From Kitasatospora sp. SUK 42 (GTDB lineage Bacteria; Actinomycetota; Actinomycetes; Streptomycetales; Streptomycetaceae), in assembly GCF_015776785.2 (NCBI RefSeq), contig NZ_LFMD02000002.1, positions 1,052,838-1,116,837 on the forward strand: 64,000 nucleotides of DNA, read 5' to 3'. The notes under the pieces were generated by a model. It worked only from the letters and a program-made list of their open reading frames with translations, searched no databases and was not told the DNA's origin. The number at the start of each line of letters is the position of its first letter. Position 1 is the first letter of the stretch. Shown here piece by piece: positions 25,138 through 35,275 of the stretch. A program made the translations under genes and the position numbers.

Positions 25138-28013
25138 TCAGCCCGAGCGGCGCAGCAGCGAGATCCGCGAGCGGGTGAGCAGCGCCGCGAGCCCGGCCGC
25201 GAGCACCGGCAGCAGCACGACGGTGGCCGCGATGGTGGGCCACGGGAAGACCACGAGCGCCTTGTTGGCGATCTCCTCGGGGCTCATGCCGGGGTAGGTG
25301 CTCGCCGCGCCCTCGACCTTGCGCAGCGCCATGCCCGGCACGATGCCGCAGACGACGCCGAGCAGGGCGCCCATGGCGGCGATGACGCCGCACTGGAAGC
25401 CGGACAGCGAGCGCCGGATGCGGGGCTCGGCGCCGACCGCCGCGAGGGTGGTCAGGTCGTGCTGGGAGTCGGCGGCGGCCAGTCCGGTGGCGATTCCGGC
25501 CGCGCCGAGGGCGACCAGGGCGGCGAAGACGGTCAGGCCGAGGGTGACGAGGTCGGCGTCGGACTGGTAGCCGCGTTCGATGGTGAGGACGCTGTTGTCG
25601 GTGATCTTGGCGAGTGCGCCGTCGGCCTTCTGGTTGGCACCGTCGGAGGGCATCGCGGCGGGCAGCCAGACCGAGCCGGTCGGCGCGGTGGTGAAGCCGA
25701 GCCTGGCGGCGGTGTCCGGGCTGATCACGGCCTGGCCGGGGGCGGGCAGGACGGGGTCCGCGAGGACGGCGTCGACGGCGATCTCGGTGCGGACGGGCTT
25801 CTTGTTGGCGCCGCCCGCGTTGGGGTTGTACGGCTCGGTGTACTGGATGGCGACCTTGCCGTCCTTGACGTAGCGGGCGTCGAAGACGACGGCCTTGCCG
25901 GCGGCGAGGGCCCGGCCGGGGGCCGGGTCGGTGACGCCGTAGAGGTTGTGCAGCAGGGTGGCGTCACCGGCCATCAGCTGGCCGTAGGGGGTGCGCCGCC
26001 GGGTGTCGGCGTGGCAGCGGGGGTCGCTCTCCAGAATCCGGTCGACCTCGCCGGGGCCGAACTCGCGGTCGTCGTCGAGGGCGGGGCAGCGGTCCTCCTT
26101 GGGCCTGTCGACGGCGATGTAGCCGCAGGAGCCGATGTCGGAGCAGTCGCCCTTGTAGTTGACGCGCTGGACGTCGGCGCGCGGGCCGAGGTCGGGGATG
26201 CTGCGTTCGACGGCCGTACGCATCTGCGGTATCAGCTTGCTGTCGGCGCCGGTCAGCCAGCTGCTGCCGAGCATGACCGCGCCGGAGGGGCCGCTGGCGA
26301 CGTACTCGCGCCGGTACTGCTCCTCGGAGCTGCTGGTGTAGACGCCGACGGCGACGGAGCCGGCGACGGCGGCCATGACGGCGGCGACGGCGGGCGCGGT
26401 GCGGCCGCGGTGGCGCACGGAGTCGCGCAGGGCGAGCCGGGGGCCGAGCGAGAGCCAGCGGCCGAGCCGGCCGAAGAGGCCGACCAGGTAGGGCGTCAGG
26501 GCGACCATGCCGAGTTCGGCGAGGGCCGAGCCGCCGAGGACGGCGAGGCTGCGGTTGCCGAAGCCGCTGGTGGCGCCGAGCAGGGCGAGGGCGGCGCCGC
26601 CGCCGAGCATCAGCAGGCCGAGCACGGCGAGCTTGCGGCTCGGCGGCTTGAGCGAGTCGCGGCCGGTGAGCGCGGCGACGACGTCCTGGCGGGAGGCCTG
26701 GACGGCGGGGACGACGGCGGCGAGCAGTCCGGTGACCAGGCCGACCAGCAGGATGCCGAGCAGGTCGAGCGGCTGGAGGGCGAAGTGGCCGAAGCGCCGG
26801 CCGGAGTGCTCCTCGGCCTGGGTGCGCAGCAGCGCGACCAGGCCGACGCCGAGGCCGAGGCCGATGACGGCGCCGGTGATGCCGAGGACGATGCCGCCGC
26901 CGAGGACGACGGCGCGGACGCTGGAGCGGTCACCGCCGGCGGCGGCGAGCAGGCCGAGCTGCCGCCGGGAGCGCCGTGCCCCGACGGCGAAGGCGGGGCC
27001 CGCGAGGAGCACGATCTCCAGCAGGGCCATGCCGGCGACGGTGGCGAGGATGACGATGTAGGTCCGGTCGAAGTACCCGGTGTCGGGGCCCTGGTGTTGG
27101 TCCTGTTGGACGTAGTACGGGACGTCGCCGCGGGCCGGCGGGTCGATCAGGACGGCGCGCGAGGTCAGCTTGAAGCCGTACTCGTTGAGTTCGGTGACCT
27201 TGTGCCAGTCGAGGACGGCGCCGGCGGGGAGCTTGACCAGCCAGCTGGTGGGTTCGCCGCCGCCGTCGGCGGTGCCGCTGTCGCCGGGGCCGCCGGCCGC
27301 GGGGCTCTTGGGGAGCCGGTCGATCAGGGCGCCGGGGCGGGCGATGAGCTCGATGGCGGTCAGGGCGCCGGGGTACTCGTAGACGCCGGTGATGGTGAAG
27401 GGGTCGGATTCCAGGCCGCGGACGGCGGTCCGGTCGCCGATCTTGAGGCCGGAGCGCGTGAGGAACTCCGTGGTGACGGCGGCCTCGTGCTCGCTCGCGG
27501 GGGCCCGGCCCTTGAGCTGGACGACCCGGCCGTTCCAGACCGGGTCGGTCAGGTCGGCCTCGCTGACGCGGGTGCTGAGCAGGCCTTCGGTGCTGCTGGC
27601 CGCGGTGTACGGGCCCTCGCGTTCGGGCACGAGGGTGGCACCGGCCGGGAGCAACTGGCGGGCCAGTTCGGCGGGTTCGGTCTTGAGGGAGCGCTGCTGC
27701 GCGGCGGTGTACTGGGGGGCTTCGCCGTCCTTGGCCGTGTTCCGGGGGTTCTGGATGATGAGCCCCTGGTCCGGGTCGGGCGCCTGCTTGACGGAGGAGC
27801 CGCGTTCGATCATCGACAGTTCGGCGGCGGCCTGGCCCATGACGCGTGCGGCGTGTTCGGTGGGCGTGAGTTCGGCGCTGCGGAAGACGACGTCGGCGCC
27901 GGTGACGCCGAGGACGGGCAGGGCGACCATGGCGACGACGAGGGCGCTGCGGCCCTTGGCGCGCAGGGCGTCGCGACGGGCGATGCGCAGGGCGACCCGC
28001 CAGGCGCTGAGCT

Positions 28014-28017
<4 letters not shown>
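25138..28017 (-). CDS. FtsX-type ABC transporter permease
   Basis: 959 aa. An N-terminal helix, a large extracytoplasmic domain (~45-320), an FtsX core of three helices (~340-470), further central helices, a second extracytoplasmic domain (~560-800) and three C-terminal helices ([18 protein letters not shown] onward). This is the MacB/LolC-like mechanotransmission permease with two FtsX modules in one chain, twice the size of single-module permeases. Its start overlaps the ATPase stop by 4 nt. Substrate is unknown; peptide or lipid-targeting antibiotic sensing/export is typical for PadR-controlled systems. Confidence 0.9.
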
Positions 28018-28778
<761 letters not shown>

Positions 28779-28846
28779 GATTCCCCCCTAGTGCTGGGTG
28801 TGGGCTCGGGGTCGGGCTCCGAGCCGGTGGTTCGGTGCCTGGGCCC

Positions 28847-29494
28847 TCAGGCGCGCAGGCGGCGCCCGCGCTTGGCGGGAGCGGCGGCGTCGTCGCGGGC
28901 GGGCTCGGCGGCGCGGGTCTGCTGGAGTTCGGCCTGCTGGGCGAGGCGGGTCTCGCAGTGGTCGAGCCAGCGGATCTCGGCCTCGGTCTGGAAGATCAGC
29001 TGGTCGAGGACGAGCAGCCAGGCGAGTTCGTTGCTCGCGGAGGGCGCCGCGCCGGGCCTGGCCCCCTTACCCGATGAGTGCGGCCCGGCCAGGGCGCGGC
29101 CCTTGAGCCGGGTGTAGTCCTGCAGGGCCTTGATGCTGTGCCGGCGCTGCCCCTGGACGACGGCGGAGACGTCGACCCCGGGGACGGTGACGGCCATGGC
29201 GAGCTTGATCGCCAGTTCGTCGCGCGGGGGGTTGGTCCGGGGCACCGGGGTGTCGAACCAGGCCCGCAGCTCGGCGCGGCCGGCCTCGGTGACGCCGTAG
29301 AACTGGTGGCCCTCCTCGTCCTCCCCGGCGGCCTCGACCAGGCCGTCGCGCTCCAGTCGGGACAGCGTCGTGTAGACCTGCCCGACGTTGAGCGGCCAGG
29401 TGGCGCCGGTGCGCGCCTCGAACTCGGTGCGCAGCTGGTAGCCGTAGCGGGGGCCCTCGTCGAGCAGGGCGAGCAGACCGTGTCTGATGGACAT
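28847..29494 (-). CDS. PadR-family transcriptional repressor
   Basis: 215 aa. The N-terminal winged helix is typical of PadR (RHGLLALLDEGPRYGYQLRT, LNVGQVYTTLSRLERDGLV). The C-terminal helical domain serves dimerisation (LLVLDQLIFQTEAEIRWLDHC). First gene of an operon with an FtsX-type ABC transporter, a common arrangement in which PadR releases its own promoter on drug binding. The ATG lies inside a double palindrome, so the mRNA is probably leaderless or has only a few untranslated nt. Confidence 0.93.
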   Translation of the reverse strand: MSIRHGLLALLDEGPRYGYQLRTEFEARTGATWPLNVGQVYTTLSRLERDGLVEAAGEDEEGHQFYGVTEAGRAELRAWFDTPVPRTNPPRDELAIKLAMAVTVPGVDVSAVVQGQRRHSIKALQDYTRLKGRALAGPHSSGKGARPGAAPSASNELAWLLVLDQLIFQTEAEIRWLDHCETRLAQQAELQQTRAAEPARDDAAAPAKRGRRLRA

Positions 29495-29516
29495 ACTCAG
29501 TATGTATACCCGGTAT
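29493..29516. promoter_or_regulatory. Double palindromic PadR operator
   Basis: Two perfect 11-bp palindromes, ATACTCAGTAT (29493-29503) and ATACCCGGTAT (29506-29516), separated by 2 bp and covering the padR start codon. PadR operators are of the ATAC(N)GTAT type. Binding would block initiation of the padR operon and could affect the divergent gene starting at 29562. Confidence 0.8.
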
Positions 29517-29561
29517 GCCCGGCCGCCTCAAGCCGCGCCCCCTCCGGTACCGTCGTGCGGT

Positions 29562-30533
29562 GTGAGCCAGTTGCGCATCGCCACCTTCAACCTGTTGCAC
29601 GGTCAGCCGCTCGCCCCGGACGGGGCGCCCCGGCCCTACCCGCTGGACGCGGGCGCCCCGCTGGCGGAGGCGGTGGCCGCGCTGGACGCCGACGTGCTGG
29701 CGCTGCAGGAGGTGGACCGGCACCAGCCGCGCTCGGGCGGCACCGACCAGGCGGCGGTGGCGGCCGCGGCGATGGGCGCGGGCGACTGGCGCTTCGCCGC
29801 CGCGCTGCACGGCCGCCCGGCGCCCGTGGCGGGCTGGGTGCCGGAGCCGTCCGGGCCCAACGGGCTGCGGGTGTACGGGCCGGGCGAGGTGGGCGACGGC
29901 GCCGTGCCCTCGTACGGGACGGCGCTGCTGACCCGGCTGCCGGTGCGGCACTGGCGGGCCCGGCGCTTCGCCCCGGCGCCGTTCGGGCTTCCGCTGCGGG
30001 TGGCCGGGCGACGCGGGCTGACCCCGGTGCCGGACGAGCCGCGGGCGGCGCTGGCTGCGGTGCTGGAGGGCGAGCGCGGGCCGTTCACGGTGGTGGCGGC
30101 GCACCTGTCGTTCGTCCCGGGCTGGAACATGGCGCAGCTGGCCGGGATCCGGCGCTGGATCGCCGACCTGCCGCAGCCGTACCTGGTGCTGGGGGACTTC
30201 AACCTGATCGGCGCGGTGCCGCGCACGGTGCTCGGCGGGGCGACGGCGCTGGAGCGCACCGCCCCGCGGACGCGGGTGCGGGAGCTGCGGGCGGCGCGGC
30301 GGATCCGCCCGGTGCTGGCCGAGCCGCGCCGGCGGCGGGTGCGCGAGCCGCGGGCCCGGCTCCAGGGCTGGTACGACCTGGCGCGCACGCCGACCTACCC
30401 CTCGCACCGGCCGGCGGTGCAGTTCGACCACGTGCTGGCGATCGGGGTGCCGCGCGTGGTGGTGGGCCCGGCGGCGGCCCCGCGGGCGGGGGTGTCGGAC
30501 CACCGCCCGCTGCTGGTCGAGGTGTCGCTGTGA
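29562..30533 (+). CDS. Endonuclease/exonuclease/phosphatase-fold hydrolase
   Basis: 323 aa from the GTG at 29562. DNase I-like fold motifs: ATFNLLHG, LALQEVDRHQPRSGG (metal-binding Glu), VVAAHLSFVPGWN, VLGDFNLIG and SDHRPLLVEV (catalytic Asp-His). Possible substrates include DNA, phosphoinositides or other phosphodiesters. No signal peptide is visible. Upstream motifs are few; the divergent PadR operator lies within 70 nt. Confidence 0.88.
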   Translation: MSQLRIATFNLLHGQPLAPDGAPRPYPLDAGAPLAEAVAALDADVLALQEVDRHQPRSGGTDQAAVAAAAMGAGDWRFAAALHGRPAPVAGWVPEPSGPNGLRVYGPGEVGDGAVPSYGTALLTRLPVRHWRARRFAPAPFGLPLRVAGRRGLTPVPDEPRAALAAVLEGERGPFTVVAAHLSFVPGWNMAQLAGIRRWIADLPQPYLVLGDFNLIGAVPRTVLGGATALERTAPRTRVRELRAARRIRPVLAEPRRRRVREPRARLQGWYDLARTPTYPSHRPAVQFDHVLAIGVPRVVVGPAAAPRAGVSDHRPLLVEVSL

Positions 30534-30555
30534 GGGCCCGCTGCCCGGACAGGGC

Positions 30556-31740
30556 CTAGTGGTTCGTCAGGACCCCGGCCTGCTGCGGCAGGAGGGGCGT
30601 GGCGGTCGGCGGTGGCTCGTACTGGAGGAGCAGCATGGCGGCGTCGTCGCCGAGCTGGCGGCCGACGTGGCGCACCACGTCCTCGTGGAGGCGTTGCAGC
30701 ACGTCGGCGGGGCGGCCGTCGGCGCAGCGCGGGAAGCGTTCGGCGAGCGGGTAGAAGGTGCCGGAGCGGTCGCGGGCCTCGATCATCCCGTCGGTGAACA
30801 GCAGGACCCGGTCGCCGCCGCGCAGCGGCACCCGGTGCACCGGGGGGCGGACGTCGGCGGGGTCGAGGACGCCCAGCGGCGGTACGGTCTCGGCGAGTTC
30901 GAGTGCGCGGACCCGGGCGTCGCGCAGCAGCAGCGGCGAGGGGTGGCCGCAGTTGACGATCTCCGCGGTGCCGTCGGGCCGCACTCCGATCAGCGCCAGG
31001 GTGACGAACTCCTCCTCCACTCCGGGGTGGTCGTTCTCGTGCAGGGCGCGGTCGAGGCTGACGGCGAGCCAGCCGGCGACCCGGTCGAGGGCGGGCTCCT
31101 GGTGGGCGGCCTCGCGGAAGGCGCCGAGGACGGCGGCGGCGGTCTCGACGGCGCCGAGGCCCTTGCCGCGCACGTCGCCGATCACGGCCCGCACGCCGTG
31201 CCGGGTGTTGACGATCTCGTAGAGGTCGCCGCCGATGCGGGCGTGTGCGGCGGCGGCCTCGTAGTGGACGGCGGCGCGCACGCTGCCGACACGTTCGGGG
31301 ACGGGCCGCAGCAGGACCCGGCGGGCGATGGAGGCGACCAGTTGGGCGTCGGCCAGGGCCCGTTCCTGGCGCAGTCTCAGGGTGGCGCTGACCCAGCCGA
31401 TCGTGCCGACGAGCAGGATCGCGATGACGCTGGCGGCGTGCACGGACTGGTCGAGCGCGTCGCTGCGGAAGGCCATCAGGAAGGCCACCGCCTCGGTGCA
31501 CGCGCCGATGACGAGGGGGTACCAGGTGCGGCGGCTGACCACGGCGGCCAGCGCGGGCACGGCGGTGAGGGCCGGTTCGACCGTCACTTCGGTGCCGCTG
31601 AGGTAGTCGAGGACGACGATCAGCGCCATGCCGATGAACGGCAGCGCGAGCGCCGTCCTCGGCCAGGTGCCGGTCGTGCCCGGAAGGGGCCTCGGGGTCG
31701 GCCCGGCGAACCGTTCTCTGATCCATCCGGTCGCGCTCAA
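30556..31740 (-). CDS. Membrane-anchored SpoIIE/RsbU-type protein phosphatase
   Basis: 394 aa. Four or so N-terminal transmembrane helices (~30-145), a short linker and a PP2C-like SpoIIE domain with the metal ligands in IGGDLYEIV, IGDVRGKGLGA and DDAAMLLL. No GAF, PAS or kinase domain is present. In Streptomyces these Ser/Thr phosphatases dephosphorylate anti-anti-sigma factors in partner-switching networks; the target here is unknown. The gene is convergent with the endonuclease-fold gene, with only 22 nt between them. Confidence 0.9.
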   Translation of the reverse strand: MSATGWIRERFAGPTPRPLPGTTGTWPRTALALPFIGMALIVVLDYLSGTEVTVEPALTAVPALAAVVSRRTWYPLVIGACTEAVAFLMAFRSDALDQSVHAASVIAILLVGTIGWVSATLRLRQERALADAQLVASIARRVLLRPVPERVGSVRAAVHYEAAAAHARIGGDLYEIVNTRHGVRAVIGDVRGKGLGAVETAAAVLGAFREAAHQEPALDRVAGWLAVSLDRALHENDHPGVEEEFVTLALIGVRPDGTAEIVNCGHPSPLLLRDARVRALELAETVPPLGVLDPADVRPPVHRVPLRGGDRVLLFTDGMIEARDRSGTFYPLAERFPRCADGRPADVLQRLHEDVVRHVGRQLGDDAAMLLLQYEPPPTATPLLPQQAGVLTNH

Positions 31741-31934
31741 CTTCGGTTTCTCCAGCAGAAGGCGCCGATGCCCAAGGGCACCTGCGGTGATGACTGAGGG
31801 TTAGGGAATGCGGGCCTCGCTGGTGGCCGGAGCTCGGAGGTTGACCGGTTACCGACCCCACAATAGGCGCGAAACGTGCATGACGCACAGGTTTCGGGCA
31901 TTGCCGTGACGACTTGGATGCTCTGCGTGACTCA

Positions 31935-34900
31935 TTAGTCACTGTTCCCGATCAGGAGCCGTTCCAACTCTTTTCGGTCGGGAAGTCCTTCCGGACGGAC
32001 TATTCGTCCGCTGCGGACGTACAGGAACGACGCCGTGACCTGCTCGGGATCAACGCCCATCCGCTCGGCCCACGCCAGCCGGTAGACCGCGAGCTGCAGC
32101 GGGTCGGCGGTCTCCTCGCGGTGCGTCTTCCAGTCCACCACTTCGTAGCGTGACGCACCACCGGATTCTGACACGACGTCACCGTCCCGGTAGACCGCGT
32201 CGATCCGGCCGCGCACCACCCGCCCCGCCAGCACCAGCTGGAACGGCGCCTCCACCCGGTAGGGCTTGCGCTGCGCGTACGGGGTGCGCAGGAACGCCTC
32301 CTTCAGCCGCTCCAGGTCCTGCTCGTCCTCGATGCCGTCGTCGTCGGCGCCGGGCAGCGCGCCCGGCTCGATCAGCAGCAGCGGCTCGATCCGGGACTGC
32401 ACCCAGGCGTGGAAGCGGGTGCCGCGGCGGGCGGCGGGCTGCGGCGGGCGCGGCATCGGGCGGGCCAGGTCGCGCGCGAAGCCGTCCGGGTCGGCGGCCA
32501 GCCGCAGCAGCTGGGTGGCGGACAGCGCGGCGGGCAGCGGCACCTCGCGCGCGGTGCGCCGGGAGCGCTCCAACTCGCCGAGCAGCGCGGTCAGATCGCG
32601 GTCCCAGGAGGCCACCTGGCGCTGGTCCTCGACGGCCATCGGCTCCGCCTCGGGGGCGGGCGCGCCGGCGAGGCGGGCGTGCACCACCTCGGCGACCCGG
32701 CGGCGGGCGTGCTGCGCGGCCGGGTCCAGCGGCAGCGGCCAGGGGCGCTCGACGGCGGCGGCCAGCGCCGGGTTCTCCGTGCCCTTCTCGGGCTGCCCGG
32801 CCCAGTGCTCGACCTCGCCGGCGCCCGGCTGCTCGCAGTGCTCGCGCAGCTGCTCCAGGAAGACGGACGGGCCGCGGACGGTCTTCTGGCTGGGCCCCCA
32901 CCAGTGGCCGGAGGCCAGCAGCAGGGAGCGGGGGCGGGTGAACGCGACGTAGCCCAGGCGCAGTTCCTCGGTGCCGGAGTGCTCGGCCAGCTCCTTCCGG
33001 AACGCGGTCATCGACTTGCCGTTCCAGCCGCCCCGCACGTCGGGCAGGGTGGCCGCGTCGCCGCGCAGGGCGTGCGGGAGCACGCGTTTGGTGCTGGTCC
33101 ACCGCTCGCGCGCACTGCCGGAGGGGAACGCGCCCTTCACCAGCCCGGGGACGGCCACCACGTCCCACTCCAGGCCCTTGGACTTGTGCGCGGTGAGCAC
33201 CTTCACGGTGTCCTCGCCGCCGGGCAGGCTGCTGTCCAGGCCGCGCTCGTACTCCTGGGCGGCGCGCAGGAAGCCGAGGAAGGCGGCCAGGCCCGGGTCA
33301 CCGTCCAGGTCGGCGAAGGAGGCGGCGACGTCCAGGAAGGCGTGCAGGGTCTCCCGCCGCCGGGCGGCCAGGGCCTGCGGGGAGGCGGCGAGTTCGACCT
33401 CCAGACCGGTGACGGCGAGCACCCGGTGCAGCACGTCCATCAGCGGGTCGGCGAGCGAGCGGCGCAGCTCGCGCAGTTCGGCGGCGAGCCGGGCGAAACG
33501 CACCCGGGCCTCGGCGGAGAACGGCAGCTCGTCGTGCTGGTCGCCCTCCTCTCCGGACGGGGAGGTCAGGAAGGTCTCCACGGCGTCGGCCAGCGAGACC
33601 ACCTCGGTGGGGTCGGCCTCGGCGACGGCCGCGGCCAGCGCCTCCACGCCCTCGGGGCGCTCGGTGCGCACCAGCTCGGCGGCCCGGCGGCCGAGCAGGG
33701 CGAGGTCGCGCGGGCCGATCCGCCAGCGCGGGCCGATCAGCAGGCGCACCAGGGCGGCGTTGGCGGTCGGGTCCTGCAGCACCTCGCAGACCGCCACCAG
33801 GTCGGCCACCTCGGGCAGTTGCAGCAGCCCGCCCAGGCCCACCACCTCGACGGGCACCTCGCGGGCGACGAGGGCGGCGTGGATGTCCGGGAAGGCCGCG
33901 CCGCCCCGGCACAGCACGGCGATCCGGCCGGGCGCGGTGCCGGTGCGCACCAGGTGGGCGATCGAGTCGGCGAGCCAGTCGACCTCCTCGGCGTGGGTGG
34001 GCAGCAGCGCGGCGCGCACGTAGCCGTCCTGCTCGGCGCCGGGGGCCGGGCGCAGCGCCTCGACGCCCTCGTGCATCTCCCGCAGCGGGGCGGCGAGCCG
34101 GTTGGCGAAGGCGAGCAGGCGCCCGCCGCTGCGGCGGTTCTCGCTGAGCGCGTAGCGGTCGGCGGGGGTGCCGTCGGCCTTCGGGAAGTGCTTCGGGAAG
34201 TCGTCGAGGTTGGCGACGGAGGCTCCGCGCCAGCCGTAGATCGCCTGGCAGGGGTCGCCGACGGCGGTCACGGGGTGGCCCCCGCCCCTGCCGCCCGGGG
34301 CCGCACCGTCCGGGCCCGCGCCGTCCGGGCCCGCGCCGAACAGGCCCGCGAGCATGAGGCGCTGGGCGACGGAGGTGTCCTGGTACTCGTCCAGCAGGAC
34401 GACCCTGAACTGGCCGCGCAGCAGTTCGCCGACCTCGGGGCGCTGCTGGGCGAGGCGGGCGGCGGCGGCTATCTGGTCGCCGAAGTCCATCAGCCCGGCG
34501 GACTGCTTGCGGCGGCGGTAGTCCTCGACCAGGCGCAGCAGCTCCAGCCGGGCGCGGGCGGTGGCGGGGACGGCCCGCAGGTCGTCGTTGGTGAGCTTGA
34601 CGGTGGCGAGGGTGTCGAGCAGGTCCTCGTCGAAGGCGCGCAGGGCGGCGGGTTCGACGAGGTGCTCGGCGAGTTCGCCGTCCAGCGCGGTCAGGTCGGC
34701 GACCAGGTTGGCGAAGGTGCCGGTGAGCGCGGGGAACGGGCCGCGGGCGGTGCGCAGCACCTTGGCGGCGAGCTGGAAGCGGGTGGCGTCGGCGAGCAGG
34801 CGCACGTCCGGCTCGATGCCGATCCGCAGGCCGTGCTCCTTGAGGAGGCGGCCGGCGAAGGCGTGGTAGGTGGAGATCTCGGGTTCGCCGAGCGGTTCGG

Positions 34901-35192
34901 CGTCGTCCTGGTCGGCGACGCCGGCTCTGAGCAGGGCGGTGCGGACGCGTTCGGCGAGTTCGCCGGCGGCCTTGTTGGTGAAGGTGAGGCCGAGCACCTC
35001 CTCGGGCCGTACGGCGCCGGAGCCGACCAGCCAGACGACGCGGGCGGCCATCACGGTGGTCTTGCCGGAGCCGGCGCCGGCCACGATCACGGCCGGTGCC
35101 AGGGGGGCGCCGATGGCCGCCATCTGCTCCCGGTTGAACGGGATGCCCAGCAGCTCCTTGAGCTGGTCGGGATGGCTGAGCACGGCGGTCAC
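31935..35192 (-). CDS. adnB: AdnB-type helicase-nuclease subunit
   Basis: 1085 aa from the GTG at 35192. UvrD-like helicase: Walker A VAGAGSGKTTVM, Walker B VVLLDEYQDTS, motif III VGDPCQAIYGWRG, motif V VLTAHKSKGLEWD, motif VI VAFTRPRS. A C-terminal RecB-type nuclease follows (RGRIDAVY, YEVVDWKTHRE, QLAVYRLAW). With AdnA it forms the actinobacterial heterodimer that processes double-strand ends, replacing RecBCD; adnAB has been reported as essential in Streptomyces. It lies 84 nt after adnA, so the two are co-transcribed. Unlike AdnA it lacks the four-Cys cluster motif. Confidence 0.93.
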   Translation of the reverse strand: MTAVLSHPDQLKELLGIPFNREQMAAIGAPLAPAVIVAGAGSGKTTVMAARVVWLVGSGAVRPEEVLGLTFTNKAAGELAERVRTALLRAGVADQDDAEPLGEPEISTYHAFAGRLLKEHGLRIGIEPDVRLLADATRFQLAAKVLRTARGPFPALTGTFANLVADLTALDGELAEHLVEPAALRAFDEDLLDTLATVKLTNDDLRAVPATARARLELLRLVEDYRRRKQSAGLMDFGDQIAAAARLAQQRPEVGELLRGQFRVVLLDEYQDTSVAQRLMLAGLFGAGPDGAGPDGAAPGGRGGGHPVTAVGDPCQAIYGWRGASVANLDDFPKHFPKADGTPADRYALSENRRSGGRLLAFANRLAAPLREMHEGVEALRPAPGAEQDGYVRAALLPTHAEEVDWLADSIAHLVRTGTAPGRIAVLCRGGAAFPDIHAALVAREVPVEVVGLGGLLQLPEVADLVAVCEVLQDPTANAALVRLLIGPRWRIGPRDLALLGRRAAELVRTERPEGVEALAAAVAEADPTEVVSLADAVETFLTSPSGEEGDQHDELPFSAEARVRFARLAAELRELRRSLADPLMDVLHRVLAVTGLEVELAASPQALAARRRETLHAFLDVAASFADLDGDPGLAAFLGFLRAAQEYERGLDSSLPGGEDTVKVLTAHKSKGLEWDVVAVPGLVKGAFPSGSARERWTSTKRVLPHALRGDAATLPDVRGGWNGKSMTAFRKELAEHSGTEELRLGYVAFTRPRSLLLASGHWWGPSQKTVRGPSVFLEQLREHCEQPGAGEVEHWAGQPEKGTENPALAAAVERPWPLPLDPAAQHARRRVAEVVHARLAGAPAPEAEPMAVEDQRQVASWDRDLTALLGELERSRRTAREVPLPAALSATQLLRLAADPDGFARDLARPMPRPPQPAARRGTRFHAWVQSRIEPLLLIEPGALPGADDDGIEDEQDLERLKEAFLRTPYAQRKPYRVEAPFQLVLAGRVVRGRIDAVYRDGDVVSESGGASRYEVVDWKTHREETADPLQLAVYRLAWAERMGVDPEQVTASFLYVRSGRIVRPEGLPDRKELERLLIGNSD

Positions 35193-35275
35193 CCCGCAAC
35201 CGTAACCGGAGCGGCGGACATTCCTTGCCCGGCCTTTCCCTGCCCGACGAGTTGGGCCCTGCCCGACGAGTCGGG

